Assembly (NCBI GenBank): GCA_004556965.1
Contig: SFFE01000005.1
Location: forward strand, 11,607 to 75,606
Origin: Clostridiales bacterium
Lineage (GTDB): Bacteria; Bacillota; Clostridia; Oscillospirales; Oscillospiraceae
Direction: 5' to 3'
DNA: 64,000 nucleotides
The notes under the pieces are model-generated. The model was not told where the DNA came from and did not search any database. It saw only the letters and a program-made list of their open reading frames with translations. The first letter of the stretch is position 1. Each line of letters begins with the position of its first letter. The position numbers were made by a program, and so were the translations under genes. Below are positions 49,511 to 58,178 of this stretch, in pieces.

Positions 49511-50961
49511 GTTTTCTTTTTATCCTCCGTATTCGTATTAAAATTTGTGGTTTCGTTTTTGAGAGACTTTACAATGGCCCAGCAGCAGGCCAGTATAATA
49601 AACAAAAATGGAAATGCGATCACAATGGAAACGGTCTGTACCGACTTGAGACCGCCGGATATCAAAAGTCCCACAGCCAAGACCGAAATCGCAATCCCCC
49701 ATGTGACCTTTCTGACGTTGGACGGGTCCAGTTGGCCGTCCGAGCTGAACATCCCCAACACAAATGTGCCGGAGTCTGCCGACGTGATGAAAAACGTGCA
49801 CAGCAGCAGCACCGCCATAACCGAAAGCACGGCGCCCAGAGGATATTCATTCAAAACCGCAAACAGCGCCGTCTCCGGAGTCGCAATCAGCTCGCCGAGC
49901 GTTTCCAGTGGAATGATGCCGTTGATGCCCAGATTGATTCCAAGGCTGCCAAAGACCGAAAACCAAACGCAGGAGGCCACAGCCGGCACGACGAGAACGC
50001 CCAGCACAAATTCCTGGATGGTTCTGCCCCTGGAGATTCGCGCAGTAAAGCAGCCCACAAAGGGCGCCCAGGAAATCCACCACGCCCAGTAGAATACGCG
50101 CCAGTTGATGACCCAGCTGTTATCGCTGTAGGTGTGGATGTTCAGGCTCTCCTTGACGATGCCGGAAATATAGTCGCCCATGCCGCTCACGAAATTGTTC
50201 AGAATCTGAATTTTGGGGCCAACCGCAAAGGCAAACGCCGCCAGCGCGATCGCGAGAATCAGGTTAAAATTGGACAGGTGCTTGATCCCTTTGTCCACGC
50301 CGCTGATGGCAGAGCACAGAAAGGCCACCGTCACAATTGCGATGATTATGATCTGCGTTTTGAGATTCGTGGGCATTCCCGGAATCAGCGAACTGAGGCC
50401 GCCATTGATCTGCAGCGCACTGAGCCCCAGCGTGGTGGAGATGCCGGTTACCGTGATGACAATGGTAAGCACGTCCACTGCCTTTCCAATGCCGCCCTCG
50501 GCCCGTTTCCGGCCGATCAGCGGAACGAAAGCGCTGCTGATCAGATTTTTTTCACCCTTTCGGAACCCGAAATACGCGATCGACAAGCCGAGGATCCCAT
50601 AAATCGCCCACGGATGTATACCCCAGTGCATGAAAGTGGCCTTCATGGCAAAGGCTGCAGCTTCCGCCGTTCCGCCCTCCATGCCGTCCGGCGATATAAA
50701 ATGGGACAGTGGTTCCGACACGCCCCAAAATACGAGACCGACGCCCATGCCCGCGCAAAACAGCATGGCAAACCAGGAAAACGTGCTGTATTCCGGACGG
50801 GAGTCGTCCGACCCAAGCCGGATGCTACCGTATTTTCCGAACGCAAGGATCAGGCAGAACGCGACAAACACCGCGATCACCAGAAGATAGAGCCAGCCCA
50901 TGTTCGTGCTCAGGTACGAAAATAACGTACTTGTGACTTTTACAAAACTCTCATTGAACAC
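49507..50961 (-). CDS. BCCT-family transporter (betaine/carnitine/choline type)
   Basis: A 484-residue protein with 12 membrane helices. Signature GMGVGLVFWGVSEPL, WGIHPWAIYGILGL and WAWWISWAPFVGCFTARIS, the aromatic-box segment of the family. It would import a quaternary ammonium compound with Na+ or H+, or exchange it. The GTG start lies inside the end of the truncated MFS gene; the stop overlaps the amidohydrolase start. Confidence 0.92.
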   Translation of the reverse strand: MFNESFVKVTSTLFSYLSTNMGWLYLLVIAVFVAFCLILAFGKYGSIRLGSDDSRPEYSTFSWFAMLFCAGMGVGLVFWGVSEPLSHFISPDGMEGGTAEAAAFAMKATFMHWGIHPWAIYGILGLSIAYFGFRKGEKNLISSAFVPLIGRKRAEGGIGKAVDVLTIVITVTGISTTLGLSALQINGGLSSLIPGMPTNLKTQIIIIAIVTVAFLCSAISGVDKGIKHLSNFNLILAIALAAFAFAVGPKIQILNNFVSGMGDYISGIVKESLNIHTYSDNSWVINWRVFYWAWWISWAPFVGCFTARISRGRTIQEFVLGVLVVPAVASCVWFSVFGSLGINLGINGIIPLETLGELIATPETALFAVLNEYPLGAVLSVMAVLLLCTFFITSADSGTFVLGMFSSDGQLDPSNVRKVTWGIAISVLAVGLLISGGLKSVQTVSIVIAFPFLFIILACCWAIVKSLKNETTNFNTNTEDKKKT

Positions 50962-51565
50962 AACCGACCACAGCGCCAGCGCGGTTGAATTTCTGCGCCT
51001 TTTCCAGCTGCGTCTCCTCTTTCATCAGGAAGAACAGGAGAATGCCCAGCAGGATGACCACTGCGGAATAGAAAATGATGACGCCGTTGAGGCCTGCAAG
51101 CTCGCTGGCTTTCTTACTGAAATAGTTGAAAATGGCAAGCGTGACGGCAAGATGAATGGCGTTTACAATGCCGCGGCCGCCGTCCATAAAGCCGGTCGCC
51201 TTGCTCTGCTCATCCGGTCCGGCAAGCTGGCGGAGCGCCTTCAGCAGAGAGGGCCAGAAGGCGAACAGAGACGTGAAGCCCCACAGCATGTAGATGAAGA
51301 GCAGCATACCGTAGCTGGGGTGCATCAGATGGAGCAGGCCGCCCAGGCCGGTCAGAACCAGAGAAATGCTCATCAGCTTTCGCGGGGAGATCATGTCCGC
51401 GACCACACCGCCGAACAGATAGGAAATCATACCGAATATGCCGAACATGGTGCCGAACATACCCATCTGAGTATTGGTCAGATTGTAGGCTTCCAGATAT
51501 GCATCATAATAGTAGGATCTGAAATATGGCAGGCCGTAGATCATGGAACCGGCTATTGTGATCAA
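50951..51565 (-). pseudogene. N-terminal half of an MFS transporter (truncated)
   Basis: About 204 residues with six membrane helices: GSMIYGLPYFRSYYYDAYLE, MGMFGTMFGIFGMISYLFGG, GGVVADMISPRKLM (the MFS loop-2 motif), FMDGGRGIVNAI and VVILLGILLFFLM. Full MFS carriers have twelve helices. The frame ends in a short unrelated tail (RAGAVVGCVQ) just as the BCCT gene begins, as if the second half was deleted. No ATG lies near the GGAGGA site upstream; the first start codon is a TTG 30 bases after it. It could still be a half-size protein. Confidence 0.7.
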
Positions 51566-51728
51566 TACCAGTCGCCAGATGTTTCTCTTTAGCTTGGATT
51601 CCTCCTTGTATAATCAGTTCTCGGTCTTTTACCGCCGATACTTTATTTTACTTTGCCGAAAAAAAGCTGTCCAATTTTCGTATTTTTAATCAGAATCAAA
51701 AAAGAAGGCGAAATTATCGTAGAACGAT

Positions 51729-51778
51729 AAAAAAAAGTGTGATTTGATGCGTTAAATCAACAAATCACACTTTTTTTT
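51729..51778. terminator. Bidirectional terminator
   Basis: AAAAAAAAGTGTGATTTG (51729-51746) with its perfect complement (51761-51778): an 18-bp stem including a run of eight T on either strand. Confidence 0.9.
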
Positions 51779-51933
51779 GAAAAATTCAGCTATTTTTTTC
51801 GTATTAAGAAAATAAGAATGTAAAAATGTAAATTCCTTTGACAGATTTGTGATATCTTTCCGTTTTTCCGGTCCTCTGGCGCTCCATCTGCTCCGGACGA
51901 CAGGAAAGCCGCGCTCTGCAAAGCAAACAGAAC

Positions 51934-51957
51934 GCCCTGTCCGATTGCGGACAGGGC
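51934..51957. terminator. GC hairpin after the EamA gene
   Basis: GCCCTGTCCG, loop ATTG, CGGACAGGGC; ~75 bases after the stop of the EamA gene on the minus strand, followed by GTTCTGTTTGC. Confidence 0.6.
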
Positions 51958-52034
51958 AATTTCTGCGTTCTTACGTTCTTTGCGGCACCCCGGTCCGACG
52001 CACGCGGCATCATCCCAACACGCTGCAGCCGAAG

Positions 52035-52943
52035 TCAGGGCATAGATTCTTTCGACACCCCGCGCCCGCGCCGGAGAAAGCTCAGCTTCGTCTCCGAGAT
52101 CAGCACCGCTGCAAAGATCAGCACAAAACCGGCGGCCACGCGCAGCGTGAGCCGCTCGTGATAGAACAGGATCGACAGCAGCGTTCCGAATACGGATTCC
52201 AGCGTCAGAATGACTGCCGCAGCGGAGGGCGGCGTGTATTTCTGCCCGATCGTCTGCAGCAGGAAGCACATGCCGGTACACATGACGCAGAGATAGGCAA
52301 TGCTGTACCACGATTCCGCAGGGATGCTCTTCGGCATCGGGCCGGAGAGCGGTGCGGCGATCCAGCAGAGCACAGCCGCCGTTGCAAACTGGATCATGGA
52401 GAGCAGAATCGGGTTACGCCCCTCGGCGGCCTTGGCAGTGGCGATGATGTGCAGCGCGTAGAACAGGCCGCAGCAGCACGTCAGCGCGTCACCGATGCCA
52501 ACGCTCAGATCGTCCTGCAGCGACACGAGCCCCATGCCGATCAAGCAGATTAACGCGGCGGAGATGTTATAACCGTCCGGCTTTTTTTTGTTGAAAAACC
52601 ACCAAAGAAACGGCACCAGCACGCAGTAGGTCGCCGTCAAAAACGCGTTTTTCCCCGGTGTGGTATAAACGAGGCCATAGGTCTGCACAATGTACGCCGC
52701 GCACAGGAATACGCCCATCACGACGCCGCCCTTCAGATAGCCGCGGTCGAGCCTTTTGAGCTGCCGGACGCCGAACAGCGCCATGAGCACCGCCGCGCCG
52801 GTAAAACGGAACGCCAGCAGCCAGAGCGTCGGCACAGTGTCGAGCGTGTCCTTCATGATGATAAACGAAGTGCCCCAAATGAGCGTCGTGAGCACGAGGG
52901 CGACCCGGCCGAGAATGTCTTTCTTTCTTTCTGTCACTTGCAT
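52035..52943 (-). CDS. EamA/DMT-family transporter
   Basis: A 302-residue protein with ten hydrophobic helices in two EamA repeats: VLTTLIWGTSFIIMKDTLD in the first and VILTLESVFGTLLSILFYHE in the second. Such carriers move amino acids or other metabolites out of or into the cell; substrate unknown. It lies three bases after the helicase gene and may be cotranscribed with it. Confidence 0.88.
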   Translation of the reverse strand: MQVTERKKDILGRVALVLTTLIWGTSFIIMKDTLDTVPTLWLLAFRFTGAAVLMALFGVRQLKRLDRGYLKGGVVMGVFLCAAYIVQTYGLVYTTPGKNAFLTATYCVLVPFLWWFFNKKKPDGYNISAALICLIGMGLVSLQDDLSVGIGDALTCCCGLFYALHIIATAKAAEGRNPILLSMIQFATAAVLCWIAAPLSGPMPKSIPAESWYSIAYLCVMCTGMCFLLQTIGQKYTPPSAAAVILTLESVFGTLLSILFYHERLTLRVAAGFVLIFAAVLISETKLSFLRRGRGVSKESMP

Positions 52944-52946
52944 GGG

Positions 52947-55349
52947 TCAGGGTTCTTCTTTCGTCATGTACTGGCTGGCGGCCCGGAGCATCAGACGCTT
53001 CGTGCCTACCGTGTCAAACGCGATCTCCAGCAGCGCGTCGCCGCCCATGGGCGATACCTTGACAATCTTGCCAAGGCCGAACGCGCGGTGGCGCACCCGG
53101 TCGCCCAGCGCAAACGCCGGAGCCGCAGCCTTTTCCGCCGGACGCGGCGGCGCCGCCACCGGACGCGTGCGCGCAGTTGACCGAGCTGCCGCATGGTATT
53201 CCTTCTGTTCCGGGGTCTGGTCGGAGTAGCGGTAGCCGCGCGGCACGTTGCGCTGCTCCAGATCGTCTGCCGGGATTTCCTCCACAAAGCGGGAGATGCG
53301 GTTGGCCGTCGTGCGGCCAAAAAGCATGCGCTGCCGGGCGCACGTGAGATAGAGCTTGCGCTTGGCGCGCGTGAGCGCGACATAGCACAGCCGGCGCTCC
53401 TCCTCCATTTCGTCCGGCTCTCCAATCGCGCGCAGGCCGGGGAAAATGCCTTCCTCGCAGCCGACGACGAACACCGTGGGAAACTCCAGCCCCTTCGCCG
53501 CGTGCATGGTCATCATCGTCACGCAGTCGGCGTCCTTGTCGTAATTGTCAATGTCAGTATACAGCGCCACCTCGTCAAGAAAGCCCGCGAGCGTGCCGTT
53601 TTCCGACTCCTTGCAGTAGTTAATGATGTTCGTTTTCAGCTCCTGCACGTTTTCGATGCGCGCGGTGTCCTCGGCAGTGTTTTTCTCCTCCAGCGCACGG
53701 ACGTAGCCGGTGCGCTCCAGCACAAGGTCGTACAGCTCCTCCGGCGTCATCGTCTCGGAGGCGGCGCGCAGCTCGTCCATCAAGATCGCAAACTGCCGCA
53801 GGCGCAGGCTGCTGCGCTGCAGCGCGGGGTACTGGTCCGCGTGGCGGACGATCTCCATCAGGCTCGTGTTCTGCTCCTGCGCAAGCTCCGTCGCCGTCTG
53901 CACGCTGCGCGCGCCGATGCCGCGCGGCGGGTTGTTGATGATGCGCGTCAGGCGCAGATCGTCCTCCGGTGACTGGATGACGCAGAGGTACGCCAGCATG
54001 TCCTTGACCTCCGCGCGGTCGAAAAAGCGTGTGCCGCCGATGATGCGGTACGGGATGCCGTTGCGCTTGAAGGCATATTCCATCTGGTTGCTCTGCGCGT
54101 TCATGCGGTACAGAATGGCGTGATCGCGGAAATTCTCGCCCCGGCCGTAGTCCTCCATGATCTTCATGGCGACGTACTGCGCTTCGTCGTTTTCGTTCTG
54201 CGCCACATACAGCGTAAGCGGGTCGCCCGCGTCCGCGTTCGTCCAGAGCGTTTTGCCCTTGCGGCCGACGTTGTTGGCGATCACGTGGTTCGCGGCGTTC
54301 AGGATATGGCCGGTGCTGCGGTAATTCTGCTCCAGGCGGATGGTGCGCGCACGTTTGTACTGCTGCTCAAAATTGAGGATGTTTTCGATCGTCGCGCCCC
54401 GGAATTTGTAGATGCTCTGGTCATCGTCTCCGACGACGCAGATGTTGCCCCAGCCGTCCGCCAGCAGCGCAGCGAGCTGGTATTGCAGGTTGTTCGTGTC
54501 CTGATACTCGTCGATGAGCACATACTGGAACTTCCGCTGCCAATATTCGCGCACGTCGTCAAAATCGCTCAGCAGGCGTACGGTGTTGTAAATCAGGTCG
54601 TCAAAATCCATCGCGCCGGCGGAAAACAGGCGGCGCCAGTATTCCGCGTACGCTTCGCCGATCTTGATTTTGCGGATGTCCCCCGTCGCCCGCGCGCGGG
54701 TGAGATACGTCTCCGGCGTGATCTGCGCGTCCTTGGCACGGCTGATCTCCGCCAGCAGCGCGCGGTATGGAAAGCTCTTGTCGTCCAGCTCCATGTCCTT
54801 GATGATGTGCTTCATCACCGACTGACTGTCCGACGTGTCATAGATCGTGAAGCTGTTCGGATATCCCAGCCGATCGGCGTCCCGCCGCAGGATACGCACA
54901 CAGGCAGAGTGGAACGTGGACGCCCAGATATCCGCCGCCTGCGGGCCGAGCATCTTTTCCAGCCGCTCCTTCAGCTCCCCCGCCGCCTTGTTCGTAAACG
55001 TGATGGCGATGATGCGCCACGGATCGACGCGGCCATACGCGGCGCGCGTCTGCGCCGTCCGGTATTTCGGATCGTCCGCCTTTCCGGCGCACCGCTCCAG
55101 CAGGGCAATGTCGTCCTCCGACGCATCGTCCGGAAGCTCGTCCGTGTCCGATGCGCGGCCGTATTGCAGCAGATTGGCAATGCGGTGGATCAGCACCGTG
55201 GTTTTGCCGCTGCCGGCGCCGGCCAGCAGCAGCAGCGGGCCTTCCGTCGTCAGCACCGCCTGTCTCTGCATCGGATTGAGGCGGGAAAATTCCGCCTCAA
55301 TGAAGCGCTTGCGCGCTCCAATATAACGTGTTTCAAAATCATTACTCAT
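52947..55349 (-). CDS. pcrA: PcrA/UvrD-type ATP-dependent DNA helicase
   Basis: An 800-residue SF1 helicase with motifs in order: LNPMQRQAV, Walker A GAGSGKT (44-50), AITFTNKAA, STFHSACVRI, IDEYQDTN, VGDDDQSIYKFRGA, LEQNYRST, TMHAAKGLEF, VALTRAKRKL. The C-terminal region ends in a tudor-like stretch (GDRVRHRAFGLGKIVKV), as in PcrA of Firmicutes. It has an insertion at residues ~65-105 (SDTDELPDDASEDDIALLER) between the Q-motif block and motif Ia. The ATG has no ribosome site but a promoter -10 eight bases upstream. Confidence 0.95.
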   Translation of the reverse strand: MSNDFETRYIGARKRFIEAEFSRLNPMQRQAVLTTEGPLLLLAGAGSGKTTVLIHRIANLLQYGRASDTDELPDDASEDDIALLERCAGKADDPKYRTAQTRAAYGRVDPWRIIAITFTNKAAGELKERLEKMLGPQAADIWASTFHSACVRILRRDADRLGYPNSFTIYDTSDSQSVMKHIIKDMELDDKSFPYRALLAEISRAKDAQITPETYLTRARATGDIRKIKIGEAYAEYWRRLFSAGAMDFDDLIYNTVRLLSDFDDVREYWQRKFQYVLIDEYQDTNNLQYQLAALLADGWGNICVVGDDDQSIYKFRGATIENILNFEQQYKRARTIRLEQNYRSTGHILNAANHVIANNVGRKGKTLWTNADAGDPLTLYVAQNENDEAQYVAMKIMEDYGRGENFRDHAILYRMNAQSNQMEYAFKRNGIPYRIIGGTRFFDRAEVKDMLAYLCVIQSPEDDLRLTRIINNPPRGIGARSVQTATELAQEQNTSLMEIVRHADQYPALQRSSLRLRQFAILMDELRAASETMTPEELYDLVLERTGYVRALEEKNTAEDTARIENVQELKTNIINYCKESENGTLAGFLDEVALYTDIDNYDKDADCVTMMTMHAAKGLEFPTVFVVGCEEGIFPGLRAIGEPDEMEEERRLCYVALTRAKRKLYLTCARQRMLFGRTTANRISRFVEEIPADDLEQRNVPRGYRYSDQTPEQKEYHAAARSTARTRPVAAPPRPAEKAAAPAFALGDRVRHRAFGLGKIVKVSPMGGDALLEIAFDTVGTKRLMLRAASQYMTKEEP

Positions 55350-55357
55350 AGCGATTG

Positions 55358-55386
55358 ATTGTAGCACAATTTTCTTTCTGACACAA
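55358..55386 (-). promoter_or_regulatory. Promoter of pcrA, giving a near leaderless mRNA
   Basis: On the minus strand TTGTGT (55381-55386), 17 bases, TACAAT (55358-55363). The ATG begins nine bases after the -10, where transcription is expected to start. Confidence 0.55.
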
Positions 55387-55393
55387 GCCTTCT

Positions 55394-56890
55394 TCATTCG
55401 ACGGGACGTGCCAGCCTTCCATACAGCGCCGTCGTCCGGCGCAGTTTCTCCGCCAGCGTATCCGTTGCCGCACCGGGCAGCATGCGCCACTGCCAGTTGC
55501 CCTCGGCGGTAGCCGGGGTGTTCATACGGCTCTCCGCGCCGAGTCCGAGCAAGTCCTGCATCTGCAGCACGAACAGCGACGCGACAGAGCCCATGCCCGC
55601 GCGGATCAGCGCCGGGAGCAGATCCTCGCTGCGCTCCGTGCCGAGATACTGCCGCGCCAGCGCCAGCGTTTCCTGATCCATCTCCCGTATCCACGCGCGC
55701 ACCGGCGGATTGTCGTGCGTGCCGATGTAGCAGACGCAGTTTTTGTCATAGTTGTGCGGCAGATAGTCGCTCGGCTCGCGCGGGTCGAAGGCAAACTCCA
55801 GCACCTTCATGCCCGGCAGTCCAGAGTCCCGCAAAAGCTGCCGCACCTCCGGCGTGAGGTAGCCGAGGTCTTCCGCGATGATCTCCGTACCGGAAAACCA
55901 CCCCGTCAGCACGCCGACAAACGCCACGCCGGGGCCTTTGACCCATTGCCCTTCCTTCGCGGTCTCTGCGCCGCAGGGCACAGACCAATAGCTCTCCAGC
56001 CCACGGAAGTGGTCGATGCGCACCGCGTCAAACAATCGCGCCGCGCCGCCAAAGCGGCGGATCCACCAGCCGTAGCCGTCCTGCCGCATCCGCTCCCAGT
56101 CATAAAGCGGGTTACCCCAGAGCTGGCCGTCCTCGCTGAAGGCGTCCGGCGGGCAGCCGGCCACCGCCGTAGGGCGGTTCTCCGCGTCGAGCTGGAACTG
56201 CTCCGGCTCCGCCCAGACGTCGGCGGAATCCAGCGCCACGTAAATGGGCAGATCGCCGATCAGCCGGATGCCGAGACCGTGCACATAGTCGCGCAGCGCA
56301 TCCCATTGGCGGAAAAACACATATTGGATATACGTAAACAGCCGCACATCGTCCGTCAGCAGCGCCTCATAATGCGCGACCGCCTCCGGGCGATGCAAAC
56401 GGATGTCCACATCCGGCCACTCCATCCACGGCAGCATATGAAAATGGCGCTTGAGCGCCATGAACAGCGCATAGTCCCTGAGCCACGGGTTTTCCCCGGA
56501 AAACCGCGCAATTTCCGCCGCATCCCGCGCCCAGCCGTTCTCGCACGCCTGCCGCAGAAAGCGGAAGCGGTTGTCATACAGCTTGCCGTAGTCCACACGC
56601 GCAGGGTCTCCGCCCCAATCGACCGCGTCCAGCTCCGCCGCGGACAGCAGCTCCTCCTCTGCCAGCAGCTCCAGATCAATGAAATAGGGGTTGCCCGCAA
56701 AGGTGGAAAAGCTCTGGTACGGGGAGTCGCCGAACCCGGTCGGGCCGATCGGCAGGAGCTGCCAGTACCTCTGCCCCGCTTTTTTTAGAAAATCCGCAAA
56801 TGCGTACGCTGCCTTCCCCAACGTGCCGATCCCGTACCGGGACGGCAGCGAGGAAATTGCGAGCAATACGCCGCTGCTTCGTTCGGTCAT
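55394..56890 (-). CDS. malQ: 4-alpha-glucanotransferase
   Basis: A 498-residue GH77 enzyme (disproportionating enzyme). Hallmarks: GVLLAISSLPSRYGIGTLG, YWQLLPIGPTGFGDSPYQS, the nucleophile in VRIDHFRG, the acid in IIAEDLGYLTPEV and GTHDNPPVRAW. It transfers glucan chains in maltose/starch or glycogen use. The length is typical. No other glycogen gene is adjacent in the window. Confidence 0.96.
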   Translation of the reverse strand: MTERSSGVLLAISSLPSRYGIGTLGKAAYAFADFLKKAGQRYWQLLPIGPTGFGDSPYQSFSTFAGNPYFIDLELLAEEELLSAAELDAVDWGGDPARVDYGKLYDNRFRFLRQACENGWARDAAEIARFSGENPWLRDYALFMALKRHFHMLPWMEWPDVDIRLHRPEAVAHYEALLTDDVRLFTYIQYVFFRQWDALRDYVHGLGIRLIGDLPIYVALDSADVWAEPEQFQLDAENRPTAVAGCPPDAFSEDGQLWGNPLYDWERMRQDGYGWWIRRFGGAARLFDAVRIDHFRGLESYWSVPCGAETAKEGQWVKGPGVAFVGVLTGWFSGTEIIAEDLGYLTPEVRQLLRDSGLPGMKVLEFAFDPREPSDYLPHNYDKNCVCYIGTHDNPPVRAWIREMDQETLALARQYLGTERSEDLLPALIRAGMGSVASLFVLQMQDLLGLGAESRMNTPATAEGNWQWRMLPGAATDTLAEKLRRTTALYGRLARPVE

Positions 56891-56993
56891 CCAAATCGCC
56901 TTCTTTTGCTTTGTCGCTGAATTAATTTAGAGTATCAATGTCCGCGCTTTCTGTCAAGCGGCTTTCGAATCTTTGTCTTTTTTCAAACGAGGG

Positions 56994-57023
56994 TTGACTT
57001 TTCCCCGTGGTATGTGCTAAAAT
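56994..57023 (+). promoter_or_regulatory. Promoter of the riboswitch-exchanger transcript
   Basis: TTGACT (56994-56999), 18 bases, TAAAAT (57018-57023) with TG two bases before the -10. The RNA would begin at the first base of the aptamer P1 stem. Confidence 0.75.
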
Positions 57024-57027
57024 CACC

Positions 57028-57121
57028 GCAGGTAAGGGAGTAATTGGCACTTCCGTGTGACCGTGGTCAACATCATGATCGTAACGATCTGGTCCGGTCT
57101 GAAACGATGAGACTTATCTGC
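57028..57121 (+). ncRNA. yybP-ykoY manganese riboswitch aptamer
   Basis: GCAGGTAA (57028-57035) pairs with TTATCTGC (57114-57121), one G-U pair, to close P1. The 5' strand is followed by GGGAGTA and the 3' strand preceded by GAGAC, close to the conserved GGGGAGUA and AAGAC internal loops of yybP-ykoY RNAs. A further hairpin with GATCG/CGATC lies between. The P1 3' strand is also the left arm of the downstream terminator, so metal binding would allow read-through. The family senses Mn2+. Confidence 0.75.
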
Positions 57122-57147
57122 ACACTGGCGCAGATAGGTCCTTTTTT
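57111..57147 (+). terminator. Riboswitch-controlled terminator
   Basis: GACTTATCTGC (57111-57121) pairs with GCAGATAGGTC (57130-57140), one G-U pair, followed by TTTTTT. It excludes the P1 helix of the aptamer. Confidence 0.85.
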
Positions 57148-57187
57148 ATGCGCACAAGAGATTCATAAAACAGAAAGGTGATCGTTC

Positions 57188-58126
57188 ATGTCCATTTGGG
57201 TGGAACTGCTGTTGTTTGTGATCGGCCTGGTGCTGATCGTCAAGGGCGGAGATCTCTTTGTCGATGCGGCAAGCTGGATCGCAGAAGTTTCGGGCATTCC
57301 GAAGTTTATCGTCGGCGCCACGATCGTGAGCCTTGCGACGACGCTGCCGGAAATGATCGTGTCGGTCATGGCGGCCGTCGAGGGCAAGGTGGACATGGCC
57401 GTCGGCAATGCGGTCGGCTCCGTCACGGCAAACACTGCACTGATTTTCGCCATTGCGGTGCTGTTCATGACCGTGGAGCTCACGCGCAGGCAGTATCTGA
57501 CCAAGAGCGTGATTCTGATCGCCTCGTCCGCCGTCGTGCTGCTGGCCAGCCTGACGGGACAGTTCCAGTTCTGGGGTACGATCGTGCTGTTTCTGCTGTT
57601 CTTCGCGTTCATCTTCGAGAACGTCAAGCAGGCAAAGCTGGAGATGCACGATGCTGAAAAGCCGGAATTTTCCGGAAAGGAGCTGGCAAAAAACATTGCG
57701 ATGTTCGTATTCGGCGCGGCGGGCATCGTCGTCGGCTCGCGGCTGCTGGTGGACAGCGGCAGCGCCATTGCCGCCTATCTCGGCGTGCCGGAGAGCATCA
57801 TTGCCGTCACGCTGGTTGCCGTCGGCACCTCCCTGCCGGAGCTGGTGACGACCATCACCTCCATCATCAAGAAGCAGTCGAGCCTCTCCGCCGGCAACAT
57901 CATCGGCGCGAACATCATCGACCTGTGCCTGATTCTGCCGCTGTGCGATCTGGTGTCGGCGGAAAAGCTGCCTATCTCGCACCAGAGCATCGTGCTGGAT
58001 ATGCCGGCCTGCCTGCTCGTGGTCGTCACGTGCGTGCTGCCGATGCTCCTTCGGCAAAAATCCTCCAAGGTGCAGGGCGCTGTTTTGCTCGTCCTGTATA
58101 TTGGTTATCTGATCGTCCTGATCTGA
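57188..58126 (+). CDS. CaCA-family cation exchanger, probably Mn2+/Ca2+ exporter
   Basis: A 312-residue protein with about ten helices and two inverted alpha repeats: ATIVSLATTLPEMIVS ... GNAVGSVTANTALI and AVTLVAVGTSLPELVTT ... GNIIGANIIDLCLI. The glutamates of LPEM and LPEL are the ion-binding residues. Both distal motifs differ from the usual GSNIFN of Na+/Ca2+ exchangers (GSVTAN, GANIID), which could change ion preference. Control by a manganese-type riboswitch suggests it removes Mn2+. The family is normally annotated as a sodium/calcium antiporter. Confidence 0.88.
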   Translation: MSIWVELLLFVIGLVLIVKGGDLFVDAASWIAEVSGIPKFIVGATIVSLATTLPEMIVSVMAAVEGKVDMAVGNAVGSVTANTALIFAIAVLFMTVELTRRQYLTKSVILIASSAVVLLASLTGQFQFWGTIVLFLLFFAFIFENVKQAKLEMHDAEKPEFSGKELAKNIAMFVFGAAGIVVGSRLLVDSGSAIAAYLGVPESIIAVTLVAVGTSLPELVTTITSIIKKQSSLSAGNIIGANIIDLCLILPLCDLVSAEKLPISHQSIVLDMPACLLVVVTCVLPMLLRQKSSKVQGAVLLVLYIGYLIVLI

Positions 58127-58131
58127 CCAGT

Positions 58132-58165
58132 GACAGGGGACGCGCCGGTTGGCGCGTCCCCTGTC
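58132..58165. terminator. Bidirectional terminator between convergent genes
   Basis: A perfect 15-bp stem, GACAGGGGACGCGCC and complement, with loop GGTT. It follows the exchanger stop by five bases and ends 13 bases before the TrkA stop. Confidence 0.85.
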
Positions 58166-58178
58166 GTTTCCTTTGGCT

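Larger units (their letters stand above)
51566..52034. other. 469-base gap with two terminators
   Basis: No gene is visible. It contains two strong hairpins (51729-51778 and 51934-51957) that close the EamA transporter transcript, AT-rich DNA around 51650-51830 and the upstream region of the MFS remnant. Confidence 0.7.

Noticed and set aside
53193..55358. Plus-strand frames of 259 and 412 codons
   Set aside because: Opposite to the pcrA gene; no ribosome sites and low-complexity content.
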